Shown one piece after another: positions 10,271-22,282 of a DNA stretch of 64,000 bases (position 1 is the stretch's first letter; each line of letters opens with the position of its first letter). The translations under genes and the position numbers were made by a program. Below the pieces are notes generated by a model, which searched no databases, was not told the origin of the DNA, and saw only the letters and a list, made by a program, of their open reading frames with translations. The DNA comes from Humulus lupulus (lineage: Eukaryota > Streptophyta > Magnoliopsida > Rosales > Cannabaceae): the NCBI RefSeq assembly GCF_963169125.1, contig NC_084795.1:146926766-146990765 (forward strand), given 5' to 3'.

Positions 10271-11541
10271 GGACTGCGGGTACTGCTCTCGGAGCCTGGG
10301 GAGCTGCCTGCTAAAGAGGCATTCCTACGGCCCGGGCTTAAACCGAGCATGCTCTACCATGAGCATACTGGTGTAGATTTCCTAGGTTGATGAGGTTCTT
10401 AGTCTCATCCTTGAGTTTTTGGCACTCGTCGGTGTGGTCCCCACATCATTATGGAACCAACAAAACTTGTTGGGATCTCTCCTCTCCCTGTCCCTCTAGA
10501 TGGGTTGTGGTTTTTGGTATTGGACATGATGTTTTGTGGCCAAGAAGATGTTCTCCCAAGATTCCACCATGTCTGTGTACTCAGAGTATTGCGAGACATA
10601 CTTCTACGTGGGGGTCGGTCCTTGTTCTGCAGAAGTTGTCCTAGTTCCCTTGGGCTTTCTGCCCTTGTCTTTGCCCCCATGCCTATTTTCGCTAGGGGTC
10701 TTGCTGGGTACAGTTAATTGGGCTGGAGCAACAGTTCTAGCACTGAATGCAGGTTGAATATCACTATATCCAGTGGGCGTGGCTCCATATCCCGTCAGAG
10801 CGACACTGATGCTAGTAGGAGACATGGCACTAAAGCCAACTGACTGGACAGTTGGGCTGAACTGCGGGGCACTCACCACACTGTGTTGGACAGGAATTTA
10901 AGGTGGGTACTACATCTATAGAGCCATAGTGCCAGAGTTAGCGGAGCATGGAAAATGGCGGGAATGAAGTTGTCGAGCCTGCGACATCCCCTCTACTAGA
11001 GGTCATCCCACAATGGAGACCCTGCACGGATGTTTGCCTATAGGGCCATGAACTGCTGGTCGACGTCGACCCTCTTGGTCCTAGCAATTTTTTCCTTTAA
11101 GAGCTTGGTGTTGGCCTTGAGGGTTTTGAGGGGTCGTTGCTTTATGTTGGTCAAGGCATTGACCACAAAGCTCACCTTCCTAGTCTCTGTAAACTGTCTT
11201 CGAAATGAGGAGGAGAGCTGGTGTTAGGAATGAATGGAGCCCAGTTTGTGCTTCTTGAACCACTCATTCGCCAATCCCGTCAAGGTCGATGGGCACACGG
11301 TACTTCCCATCCTCGGAGACACAACAGATGGTCAGTGGTATACACGCTGCCATCATAAGATATGATTGATGCCATCTTATAGCCTCAGGGTAACAGGGCT
11401 TCCACTATGTGGGGAGGACACAGATCCCCATCCTCGTCCTCCGAGTCTTAGTCGTGGTCTTGTCTTCGGGCCATCCTGAGAATATTCTTTTTTAAGCTCT
11501 CCAATTCTGCGTGGAGAGGGAAGTGATCTTAATTTGCACTC
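10271..11541 (-). pseudogene. Tat element gag, C-terminal two thirds
   Basis: The minus strand carries recognisable Tat gag blocks. Near 11200-11000 these are an FRRQFTETRKVSFVVNALTN stretch and ARTKRVDVDQQFMALQ. Near 10450-10330 there is a HTDECQKLKDE stretch, typical of the end of the zinc-knuckle region. A serine/threonine/proline-rich segment (10879-10604) lies between. Several frameshifts and stops are present. The reading is interrupted at 11541 by the solo LTR and resumes at 14087. Confidence 0.75.
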
Positions 11542-14091
11542 TGTTGTAATGCCCCGAATTTCCTAATAAGGGTTAAGACCTTGATTAGGAGGTTGCAAGG
11601 GCCATAATTGATTTATTATAGTATTAAATGACTATATGCATGTTAATGTGAATTATATTATTATATGATGATAAATGCATGCATATGGGTGTGTTTATAA
11701 TGATAAGGACATTTTGGCGATTTGGCCTATTGAGGGCATATTTGTAAATTGGGTGCATGTTGTAATTTGTGAATGCGATTTTATTATTATGGAGATATAT
11801 TCGAGCTATTTGGCATGAGACGATCATAGATTATGAGTTAGCGGTTTTGTCATAACGGGGTCAAGTTTGGGGTAATAGAAATGTTTATTTGATGATAAAT
11901 TGGGAGTATTTGAGATCAGGATGGAATTCTGGAAGTTTTGACTATAATGTCCCCGGGGGTGTTTTCGGGACCCCGAGTCTTAGGTTTTATTTGAGGTTAC
12001 TTACGCTCGAAGTAGCATGTCAGATAATAGCGTACGATAGAAAATCTCTCTCTCCCTTCCCGATAGCCTATTTTACCGTTTGAAGCTTTCTTAAAGGAAT
12101 TTCGAGTTCTAGGAGTCTGAATCAAGCGAGGGTCAAGGCATAGCGATCCTAGGAAAGATTAGAAGCTTCTTAACCAAAGGATTTGACTGAAAATAACCCA
12201 ATCAAAGGTAATCTAAGTTTGAAGTTTTGAGTTTCTAAAGTTTTTAAGCTTAGAATTGGACTTTGTGAATTGTTGAGTTTTTGGTTGGTTTGAACTTTGG
12301 GTTTTGAGGGTTATGGAGCTTTGGGAAGCTTGGGAACTTTGTTTTGATGATTGGGGAATGTTTGGGTATGATTTTGGAAGCTTTTAGAAGTTGAAAACAT
12401 GTTTCGGAACGACCCAGGGTTGGGGGCCGCGGCCCTAGCTCGATGAAGCAGGTGCCCCAATTCTGACCTTGTTGGGCGCCGCGGCCCTTGGTGTTGGGCG
12501 CCGCGGCACTTGGCTCAGAAAATTCTGGGAGCCGCGGCCCAAGGTTCCAGGGCCGCAGCCCTTGCCCTGTTTTCACCCTGTTTGCTCGTTTTGACCCCGG
12601 GAACTTAGCTATAGGCCTCGGGAGTGTTCCTACTACTTGGATTAGTTTGGATTGTTGTCCCGGAGGCTAGATTTTGGTTTGGTAACCTAAGTTGATCATT
12701 TTATTTATGGTGTCCCATATTTGGTTATGACTAGGTGATCGCTAAGGGCTTAAAGGTTGATCGTTCTCAAGGGTCGTTCTTATATTGGTTCTAGCTCGAA
12801 TCTGCGGTAAGAATACTGCACCCTGTGTATATGTGACATGCATGGCTATTCTTGATGCATGTTGGTTGATTATTAAGTATAACATGCATGGCTATTATTG
12901 ATGCATGTTGGATTGTTAAATATAATGCATATGATGCATGAGAAACATGTGATTAGGACATGCTTTATATACTGAGTATGATATCATTTGGAGCTTGAGC
13001 CTCTGTGTTCGTGCATAGTCCTAATTGTACTAGTACTTGTTAAGTAAGCATGCTGAATACCTTGTTATGGATATTGGATATGTGATACATGTTTGGTGGC
13101 ATGGCTTACTTGTGTATGGCACTGACTTATTAGTCAGAATCGGCAACGGTGTTATATCCATCTGTGAAGCTGTGATTTATTAGTCAAGTTCACAATGAGT
13201 TGGACACTGGTCGTGTTTCACTGACCTAATGGTCAGAAGTGGCATAGCGTCATGAACGCCGAGCCAAATGAAGATTAGATCTAATCGATATCAGCGTTGA
13301 ATGACTCATATGGTGTATTAATGCTGGACCGACTAGAAGGTCGATGAAAATTATAAGCGCTTGGCTAGTCTGAGACTAGTTATTCAGGGCCAGGGCATAT
13401 GGCCCCGATGACGGTCTGTCACATGGCTAGGGAACGCTGTTCCACAGTTATGACTCTAGAGTCAGGAGGAAGGTTATGTTGGTGACTAATCACCATGCAC
13501 CTATCCTGTTAAAGCTAGTGAGATGCTCACTTATTTGTTAAGCCCTGGTGATCCTATCATCACATGGCTAAAGGGTGCTGTCCCCATATTTGTGACTTTT
13601 TGTGATGGTCACCTATTTGCTTGGACAGTGGGTCCTGAATAATTAATACAATCACTGTTGATATTATATCATGTTATATTGTGTTTTCTTGCTGGGCTTC
13701 GGCTCACGGATGCTATGTGGTGCAGGTAAAGGCAAAAGAAAGTTGGACCATCCTTGAGTTGGAGAGCATAGGTGATGACGTGTACATATGCAGCTGCTCG
13801 TCCGCCACGGCCGAGGTTTAAAGGGGAACTAGGGTTAAACCCTGTTTTGCCGCATAGAACGCCCTGTTGTAAATATTTTCTTGTAGTAGACTCTGAAATT
13901 ATAATTTTGGGATCCCAACATATATATTAAACGTTCTAATGAAATGTTACATCTTAACCAAACTTTTTAATCCCTAAACCGCTAATCATACTTAGTTACA
14001 CGATTTTGGCCAAATAACTCTCGATTAGCGAGTTTAGCACTGTTTACAAGGCACACCGTAACGGTCCCTGGAGTTGGGGCGTTACACTGTT
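11541..14091 (+). mobile_element. Solo LTR (family D) of a chromovirus, with target duplication
   Basis: LTR 11545-14086 (2542 bp) begins TGTAATGCCCC and ends GGGCGTTACA, near-complementary termini. The Tat gag DNA on either side carries CTGTT at 11541-11545 and 14087-14091, so a 5-bp target duplication overlaps or touches the first T of the LTR. No internal retroelement sequence remains, so it is a solo LTR. It holds the shared LTR islands described in the findings: a GC palindrome cluster at 12425-12560, the CAG|GTAA block at 13686-13813 and TTGGGATCCCAA at 13907-13918. Short open frames inside are not genes. Confidence 0.9.
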
Positions 14092-15107
14092 GTGGGTGTT
14101 ATCTATTTTAGGTATTAAGATTGTCACAGAGATCTGGCTTACCTCTTCCCCCAAGGTTTCCCTCGGGAGCTGATATACCCCTACGAGCATTTAAGCCATC
14201 ATGTAGATCTGGTTGACCTTGGTGGCAACCACTATCCTCGGAATATCCTACTTCGGTCTCCTAGTAGGACTCTATGTTTTCATTATTAACCGAGATGCTA
14301 AAACCTTGCTCTCGATTAATGGAAACATTCTTCCGGTTGGCCCCTTGGCCAAGGGTTCTCGAAGGCTAGCAAATTTCTGGGGAGATACCTCTTCCAGGCC
14401 TAGCGCAGTCCGTCTCAGTGTACCTAGGAAGAACACACCATGGGCATTGGATTCCTGGTGATATCCTCAGGCACCTTGCCATTTCTTCTTGCTTGCTGGC
14501 CTTAGGGACTTATTGTGTTCGGGGGCTCAGAGAACCTTCTTTTTCCCTAGAATAGGGTTGTCATCGACTATGCCCTTCCCTCTTGTGGCGCAGGTGGGGC
14601 TCCAACTCCAGTTGGGTTTGTATGCGACACACCAGCAGGCGGATCTTGCGCCGCATCAACAAGGTGCACGGGAGGCACACCTACTGCATTAACAGTTGGC
14701 ACTCCAGCTGGGTGCATGGGTTGCACACTAAATGGCTTCCTAGATGGTACTTTTCCATGTAGGTCTACTCGGAGCCCTTGAGTTGCCAGAGTGGCCCTCA
14801 TGGTGTTAACTATTTCCTGCAAGACGAAAATATTTCCCTCATTGGCATCGAGTTTTTGGTGTTGGCTAGCCACCTGGTCGCGGATCGCCACCACCTCTGG
14901 TGGGTCCTCTGCATCCATAGGCTAAGGATAGTCCTCCTCATAATATGTGTTGTCATAAATGTCATCATAATCGGCATTTTCATCATAATCCTCCTGGACC
15001 ATCTTCAGGAGGTCTTGTGGAGGTGCACGGCTGGTGTCTCCTCACTCGGCTCTGGTGGGAGGGCCTGCATCATCTGGTGCATTCTGTCTAGTAATCACCA
15101 TGGTCAT
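14087..15107 (-). pseudogene. Tat element gag, N-terminal part
   Basis: Minus-strand ATG at 15107. The frame runs through an acidic D/Y/E-rich segment to residue 64, where a run of 116 open codons starts (14918-14568). These are rich in valine, proline and glycine and begin PMDAEDPPEVVAIRDQV. Two in-frame stops near the start fall at codons where CGA to TGA and CAG to TAG are the simplest explanations. Downstream, to 14087, the frame continues in pieces to the solo LTR junction. Its match to the other gag part at 10271-11541 and to the primer site at 15130 makes the assignment secure. Confidence 0.7.
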
Positions 15108-15127
15108 TTTCTTCAAGATTTCTTCAG

Positions 15128-15148
15128 GCTCTCACTGTAAGCACCAAA
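15128..15148 (-). other. Putative Tat primer-binding / leader junction
   Basis: On the minus strand the sequence after the LTR end reads TTTTGGTGCTTACAGTGAGA, close to the TTTGGTGCTTTCATTGAGAG leader junction typical of Tat elements. It sits 20 bases from the LTR edge and 20-40 bases before the gag start. Confidence 0.6.
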
Positions 15149-15149
15149 A

Positions 15150-15967
15150 TGTTGACTACCTTTTTTTCTATCAACCTAATCTAAGAACTTGACAAAAACT
15201 AGAAGAAAATAACACAAAGGTTTTTACGTGGTTCAGACTATAAAAGTGCCCCAGTCCACGAGTCGTTGGTATTAGTGAGTTTGAAGCTTGTTTTAGGAAG
15301 CATCAATGGGGTCTCAGGCAGCGTATATATTGCTTTGAGTTTACAATGCTTAACTAGCAAAAGTTCAGAACCCTTTACAAGGAGATATCCCAACCCTATT
15401 TATAGAGGCTTGGGTCATTAATGCCCTTAATGGACCATTAATAAAACATTCCCCATTATTTGCAGAGTAAAATATTAACTAATTACATAGGGATGCACTA
15501 ATAAAGACCATGGGCCTCTTCAGATTGCACGGGGCCCAATTGCAAAAAGTTGCCTACCAACCTTATGGGGAAAAGGTATCTGACCATGTCAGGATACGAC
15601 GCACGTTCACCCATGTTAGGCGACGTTGTGGGAAATGGCAATTGTCAAGTGTACGATCTCGACATCACTACTCATGGCTCACCAAAAGTTGTCAGATGAT
15701 CTTCTGGTGAGCCATAGCTGTGGCGACTGACACTTGGAAGTTGCTCCAAGTTTGAGGACAAGAATCCTAGACCTGGGGCGTGACCTTACTTGGAGACATC
15801 CACGCCTTGGAGATGGTTCACGGGACGTTTCCTCGCCTGGACACATCTGCGCCTTGAGGATAGACCATGGGGCGTAGCCTCACTTGGAGACATCTACGTC
15901 TGGCTAGATCATAGTACAAAACCTCACTAGCGCTCGAGGTGCTTAATTACTCCTCAAATGAATGTCA
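15150..15967 (-). mobile_element. 5' LTR of the antisense Tat element
   Basis: The plus strand begins TGTTGACTACC at 15150, directly next to the Tat leader, which fixes this edge. The block contains ACGTGGTTCAGAC and CCAGTCCACGAGTC segments common in plant gypsy LTRs and, near 15399, a CTATTTATAGAGG box in promoter position. The outer edge near 15967 (ending TGTCA) is a guess: no second LTR copy is available for comparison. Confidence 0.55.
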
Positions 15968-17778
15968 GGTATCCTCTGGTGAAAACATGGACAACGATAT
16001 ATTTTATGGAATTTGTGGAATTAAATCAAATATGATTTAATTATGGGTTTAAGACTATAAAATATTATATCTCTTAATTTATATTATTATTTATTGGAAC
16101 TAATATTATGATTTATTGGAATAAATAATAAGAAGTCTTTGATTTTGATAAAAAAGAAATTTCTTAGAAATTTTTAGATTTTGTTGAAATTTAGCAAGAT
16201 TAAAGTCATTATGATTTAATAAATTATAAAGTTATTTTTTTTTTAATAATTACGGATTTAAAATAAAGAATTTTGATTTAACTAGATGAGTGGAACAAAA
16301 TGTTATTTAATTTTAATTGGGATGTTCAAGAAAATACTATGAGATTAATAAAGGGATTATTTGAAATGAATGTTGGCATTTTGGTCTCCAAATACAATTT
16401 AGAAAGTTGCAATATAATAAAAGGGTTATTAATAAAGTATCTAAAAGAAAAAAATGATTAAATAATAAAAATAACAAAACCTCACTTTTCTCTTAGCTCA
16501 TACGAACACACACACAACCTCTTTCTCTCTCTCTATCTCTCTGTCTCTCTCTCTCTTTATCTATGTTGTTCTCTACCAGATGCTGACGACGACCCTGTCA
16601 TCCTCCATTATTGAGATGTGCCAGCTAGGTGGATTCTTCGACCATCAGATTGTCGCCCCTCGCTAGCCTTCCCTCTCACACGCGACCTAAGGCCCTCAAT
16701 AGAGCCTACAAAGTTGCAGCGATGCAATGCTTTCCAAATGTTTCCTAGAATTTTCCAGCAACCTTGAGCCAAACAACCATCTCCATTACGTTCCTCTCAC
16801 TATGGGATTCAAAACCCACTAAAGGTTTGAGCTCAAAGTTCGTCGGAATTAGAAGCAGACAAGCATATCTAAGAGCACAAAACTAACCAATCTCAAAACA
16901 TTGACAATAGAAAGTTTAGCTTTGTACATTTTGATGATCTAGCTTGAATATAGTTTCCTTAGCTTCAAACCAAGACTAGGTCAGATATTGAGACTTTGAG
17001 TGAGGATTTGTGAAAAAAATTAGAGGAGAAACACTTAGGTTAGTCGGCCAGGCTTGGAGAGAAAATGGATGAAACTTAAGGTCAAAGTTTACCAAAATGT
17101 GAACAATGAAGACTATTGAATTTTTTTGGCTATTATATGTGCTAAAAATATAACCTAAAATTACTAATATACCCTCCTTTCTGATGCTTTAACCTAATCA
17201 CAATTAACATGGTTTTGTTTCTTAATTAATCCATACTTAGTTACATAATTCTAAGCCTGATGTTGTATTTTCTTAAAAAGTTACCATGTAGTAATTCTTT
17301 TCTTACCTCACCAAATTGAAATCTTAACCTAGGATAATTAAATTAAATCGTCCTTGCCATTTAATTTAATTGACCATACTCCTATATTTATAACTTATGT
17401 AATTTAATTAGCAAAAATTCGATTTTTGGCTAAATGTGCATTTTTCACAAAAAAGTATTTTTAGAGATTTTTCACACATAAGAAAACTTTTTTACTTTAA
17501 TATAAATTAATCCAATAATTTAATGCCCTATAATATTTTTCCATAATGATGCTTCTCAAATAATAATTTAACCGAGAATTTACCCAATTAGGGTTTCCAT
17601 TTCGGTCCGGGACCGAAATGTTCGATTTGTCACTAAACCGAACATTTCACACATTGGCTAACATTAGAAACATGAATTTTGATTTTCAACATTATATTAT
17701 TATTTAAAATAATATTCAAACATAACTCACCACCACGTTCTTAGATACTAGTAGGTGTCTGAAACATGGGGTGTTACA
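15968..17778 (-). mobile_element. AT-rich LTR-like element, antisense
   Basis: The right edge reads GGGTGTTACA (17769-17778); on the minus strand this is a TGTAACACCCC LTR start, abutting gypsy remnants. Inside are a CT-rich microsatellite (16518-16558), a palindromic CGGTCCGGGACCGAAAT patch near 17603 and long AT-rich stretches. No coding region is recognised. The left limit is unresolved, so it may be a solo LTR of about 1.8 kb or part of a longer non-autonomous element. Confidence 0.4.
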
Positions 17779-17906
17779 ATACCTACAATTTATAAAAAAT
17801 TTGTCACGAAACTTAAAACAAATGGGGATACAATTATTTATTTCGGCCTCAACATAGTGCAGTAGAAGGACAATGATTAATTGCTCATAACTTAGCACAT
17901 GCGCAG
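17779..17906 (-). pseudogene. Chromodomain-end remnant of the host gypsy (F)
   Basis: On the minus strand from 17901, HVLSYEQL and HYVE recall the segment between integrase and chromodomain of chromoviruses. The stretch lies on the far side of element E from the F integrase (25840 onward), as expected if E inserted here. The match is short and degenerate. Confidence 0.35.
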
Positions 17907-19066
17907 TGTAACGCCCTAGGTAACCAAGACCGTTACACTGTGTATTTAAAATAGTACAAGACTTGCTTGTCAAGTCGTTTAAACATAAATGTGTTTCTAA
18001 AGTCAACTGACACGTTAGGGTTAAAAGATTTTGATCAGGAAATGATTCGCTTTCATTAAAATAAGAGTTTGATACACGGGATCCCGAAAATAATGTTTAC
18101 AAGGTGGTTACAACCCTTAAAAGTAAATACAACCGCAACTAGCCTAAATAACAAAATACAATTTTGGCTCTAGTCCCTGTAAATCCCTCGGTCATGGCAA
18201 TCGAGCAGCTGCCGATGTACACACCGCGCACAAAGCTCTCCAACTCATGTCTGGTCTAGCTTTCCCTTGCCTTTACCTGCACCACGTAGCACCTGTGAGC
18301 CAAGGCTCAACAAGAAAACTAAATTCAACAAGCATAGATAATAACAGAGTGTGCATATTAAAATTAGATCAACTAGTTCAATCAATAGCAGAATATAATC
18401 AATAACTTAGGCTACAGTAAACAATTTAATCCAAATATATAATTTAATCTTAATACAATTAGTTAGGTGTCGGCGCCCTTAGGCCGAGCCCTTTAGTTAT
18501 TTAGCTGATCACTACTCGCTTAGGCCGAGCTGCATTTAGTACGCTTAACATCACCCCCATCTCTCTTAGGCCAGACTTTCACGTCAAACATAGCAGATAT
18601 ACAGGTTACGAAACACGCAATTGAATGTAGCACGAGCTAACCTGCCTATCCAGATATTTCCAATCATAAATACATTTATAATCTCACATATGTTCATTTA
18701 CAAGGGATCTCAGCCCAATTCACAACTTGGGTGGTTTTCTTGCCTCGGATCCTGAGCTGAAGATGTATAGCGGTCCCGAGCACAATCCTAAATTCTGAGC
18801 CTTAATGGTAACCCTAGTCACAAGAGAAAAAGGATAACTATTCAAATCCAACCAAATTAAATGCTTTCGAATAAAATACTAGCCTCCGGGACCTCAAATT
18901 CTACTAAATCGGGAAGTAGAATTCATCCGGAGCGCCTAGTTTTATATTCCTGATCCCAAAAACCTATTTCAAATATGCCCTTATAAACAAAAATGGGCCC
19001 ACATGCATATTTAATACACATAAACATGCATATATATATATTCATATTATCATATAAACCATGTAT

Positions 19067-19990
19067 GCCATGGCGAAACTCGCAGAAATAAGTAGTCCCC
19101 TACCTGGAACTCCACGTCCCTACGCTTAGGATCAGTGTAGTTTTTCTGTCTACTTTGCAAAGCAAGCATTCGAGCTCGGATCTTCTCAATAGCTGTATTA
19201 GTCTTCTGAACCATCTCTGGTCCCAGATACTTCCTTTCTTCCATCTCATCCCAATGAATGGGCGACCTACACTTCCTTCCATACAACTTCTCGTATTGAT
19301 CTACCCCAATCGTTGACTGATAACTATTGTTGTACGAGAACTCAATCAACGGGAGGTACTTACTCCAAGACCCCGCAAAGTCTAGCACACATGCTCTAAG
19401 CATATCTTCCAATATCTGAATTGTCCTCCTGTCTAAGGATGAAAGGTTTTACTGAACTTCAACTGAGTTCCCATAGCCTTCTACAAACTACCCCAAAACT
19501 TGGAGGTTAATATGGGATCCTGGTCCGATACTATAGACTTAGGAACCCAATAAATTCGCACAATTTCCCTCACATATAACTCTATATACCGATCCACAGT
19601 ATAGGTTGTCCTCACTGGAAAAAAGTGAGCTAACTTGGTGTACCTCTCTACTGTCACCCATTCTGAGTCATGCTGCCCCACCCTTCTGGGCAAACCTCCT
19701 ACAAAATCAATGTTAATATCTTCCCACTTCCACTCAACAATACCCAAAGGCTGTAACAACCCCACTAGTCGTTGGTGTCCAGCCTTTACCAGATGACAGG
19801 CTAAACACTTACTACATACTCATCTACGTCCTTCTTCATCCCAGGCCACCAATACAAACTTAGTAGATCCTTATACATCTCTGTGGTGCCTGGTTGGAGT
19901 GAGTACGGTGTAGTGTGAGACTCATCGAGAATCTCTCATCTAATACCCATATCCATCAGAACACAAATCTGATCCTTATACATCAACAAA
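19067..19990 (-). pseudogene. Integrase of chromovirus E, truncated
   Basis: The minus strand shows the integrase zinc region ([18 protein letters not shown]) near 19840-19930, the core with PLGIVEWKWEDINIDFVGG near 19740, a VSDQDPI block near 19530 (first glutamate-triad aspartates), then from 19412 [20 protein letters not shown] to the IN C-terminal VGDYLFLRVSP. It then breaks into LTR sequence at 19067, so the rest of the C-terminal domain and the chromodomain are missing. Frameshifts around 19450-19480 and 19770 separate the blocks. Confidence 0.8.
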
Positions 19991-20907
19991 CCCGTCTCGA
20001 AAATGGAATAATCCTTAGCCACTCTAGCTAAGACATCCCCCCTAACCTCCTGCAACTGTGTATCGCCCATCTGACCCTCTCTTATCCTCTCCAAGAGGGT
20101 AGACTATAAAGTAATATTGGCCAACTAGCCCACTACCATTTCTATCGTCGCTCTAGTCATTTCCTTCGATATCTGCTTCGAGCTAAACAACTATCCTGGG
20201 CGCCTCCCGCTCAAAGCATCTACCACTACATTGGCTTTTCCGGTGTGATAAAGGATGTCACAGTCATAATCCTTTACCAATTCTAGCCAACATCTCTATC
20301 TCATATTTAGGTCCTTCTACGTGAAGAAATACTTCAAACTCTTATGATCGGTGTATATCTCGCACTTCACTCCATACAAATAATGTCACCATACTTTCAG
20401 TGTGAATACCACCACTGCTAGTTCCAAATCATTAATAGGGTACCTCTGCTCTTATTCCTTCAGCTGTCATGATGCATAAGCAATAACCTTCCCACTCTGC
20501 ATCAACACACATCCTAATCCCAGTCCTGATGTGTCGCAGTACACTACAAACTTATCCCCATCCGAAGGAAGACTCAACACCGGAGAAGTAATCAATCGTC
20601 GCTTCAATTCCTGGAAACTACCGTCACATTTGTCTGACCATGTGAACTTCAGATTCTTCTGTGTCAACTTAGTTAATGGTGTGGCAATCTTTGAAAACCC
20701 TTCCATGAACCGTCTATAATATCCAGCTAATCCAAGGAAACTCCTAACCTCTGAGGCATTCCTTGGCCTCGACCAATCCCTAACTGCTTCTACCTTGCCC
20801 GGATCCACCTTAATCCCATCTTTACTGACAATATGTCCAAGGAATGTTACCTCTAGTAACCAGAACTCACACTTCTTAAATTTAGCATACAACCGATGCT
20901 CTCTCAA
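19991..20907 (-). pseudogene. RNase H of chromovirus E and RT thumb
   Basis: From 20907 a 146-codon open run gives [34 protein letters not shown], then [17 protein letters not shown], with the first RNase H aspartate, and KVIAYAS. After that, [12 protein letters not shown] and DLELA are readable but interrupted by stops at former glutamine and arginine codons (CAG to TAG, CGA to TGA). Confidence 0.85.
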
Positions 20908-21435
20908 TCTCTACAATACCAGTCGGAGATGCAACTCATGCTCTGCCTTTGAACAAGGGTAAACCAGGATGTCATCGATGAAAACAATCACAAATTGATC
21001 TAAGAAATCCTTGAACACCCTGTTCATCAGATCCATAAATGTTTTTAGGGCATTGGTCAATCCAAACGACATGACCAAGAACTCATAATGGTCATACCTT
21101 GTACGGAAGGCTGTCTTCGAAATATCCTCGTCCTTGATCCTTAGCTAGTGATAACCAGATCGAATATCAATCTTTTAGAATACCGTCTTACCCTACAACT
21201 GATTGAACAGGTTGTCTATCCTCGGTAGTGAGTACTTTTTCTTGATAGTCAACTTGTTCAGCTCCCTATAATCTATACACATCCTCAGGGTCCCATCCTT
21301 CTTCTTCACAAATAAAACTGGAGCACGACATGGCGATAAGCTAGGTTTGATAAATCCCAAATCTAGTAGCTCCTGTAACTGTATCTTCAACTCTTTCATC
21401 TCTACCAGAGCCATCCTGTGTGGTGCCCTTGACAC
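20908..21435 (-). pseudogene. Reverse transcriptase of chromovirus E
   Basis: Open from 21435 for 80 codons: a [13 protein letters not shown] block, [20 protein letters not shown] and [11 protein letters not shown]. Then a TAG at a glutamine position, and after two more stops VMSFGLTNA and the catalytic FIDDILVY (about 20970). Proline-rich landmarks match element A residue for residue over most of the domain. Confidence 0.88.
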
Positions 21436-21451
21436 TGGTTCTGTACCGGTG

Positions 21452-22282
21452 CTAACTCAATGACGAACTGAATCTCCTTGTGCAGTGGTAGTCCCAGTAA
21501 GTCCTCAAGAAATACATCCAGGAACTCACACACACCAGTCTAGTCTCTCTTGGTCCCACCAACATGACTCTAGTGGTATCCACTACACGTGCTAGAAAAC
21601 CTACACAACCTCCTTGTAATAGGTATCTGGCCCTCAACACCGATATCATACGAATGCGTGGTCTATGCATAGTACCCATGAAAACAAAGGGGTCTTCATC
21701 CTCAGGCTGAAAAGTCACCATCTTTTTCCTACAGTCTATAGTTGCCCCATATCTGACTAACAAATCCATCCCCAAAATCATGTTGAAATCATCCATACTC
21801 AACTCAATCAAGTCTATTGATAGTTCCCTACTATCCACCATCACTAGCAGTGCTCTAATCCATCTCCTATAAACTACTAGTTCCCATGTAGGTAGTATAG
21901 TCCCAAACCCCACAATATAATACTCACTAGGCCTACACAATCTATCAATCACTATGCTAGAAACAAATGAATATGTAGCACCCGAGTCAATCAATACAGT
22001 ATATGAAGAGCCAACGCTAGAAAGATGACTTGTCACTACCGAAGGACTAGCCTCAACCTCTGCCTGTGTCAAGGTGAACACTCGAGCTGGAGTCAAGCTG
22101 TTCGCCTTCCCTGGTTCCTCGTTCTTCAAGGTCGGGCAATCATTCTTGAGGTGTCCAACCACCCTGCACAAGTAAAAGGCATTTGCCTGGCACTCGCCCA
22201 GATAGTGCTTCATGCATCTACCACACTCTAGGTAGCTTCTCCATGTCTCACCACCCCCTGGTAGCCACCCTGGACACCCCAA
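21452..22282 (-). pseudogene. Protease and zinc-knuckle region of chromovirus E
   Basis: A 276-codon open run. It carries the knuckle region GECQANAFYLCRVVGHLKND, in which the first cysteine of the C-x2-C-x4-H-x4-C motif is phenylalanine. It continues through the linker [14 protein letters not shown] to the aspartic protease [13 protein letters not shown] (active-site aspartate near 22000), LDMILGMD-like flap residues and DCRKKMVTF. It shifts out of frame near 21540 before RT. In the intact relative A the same order runs from residue 335 to 560. Confidence 0.85.
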
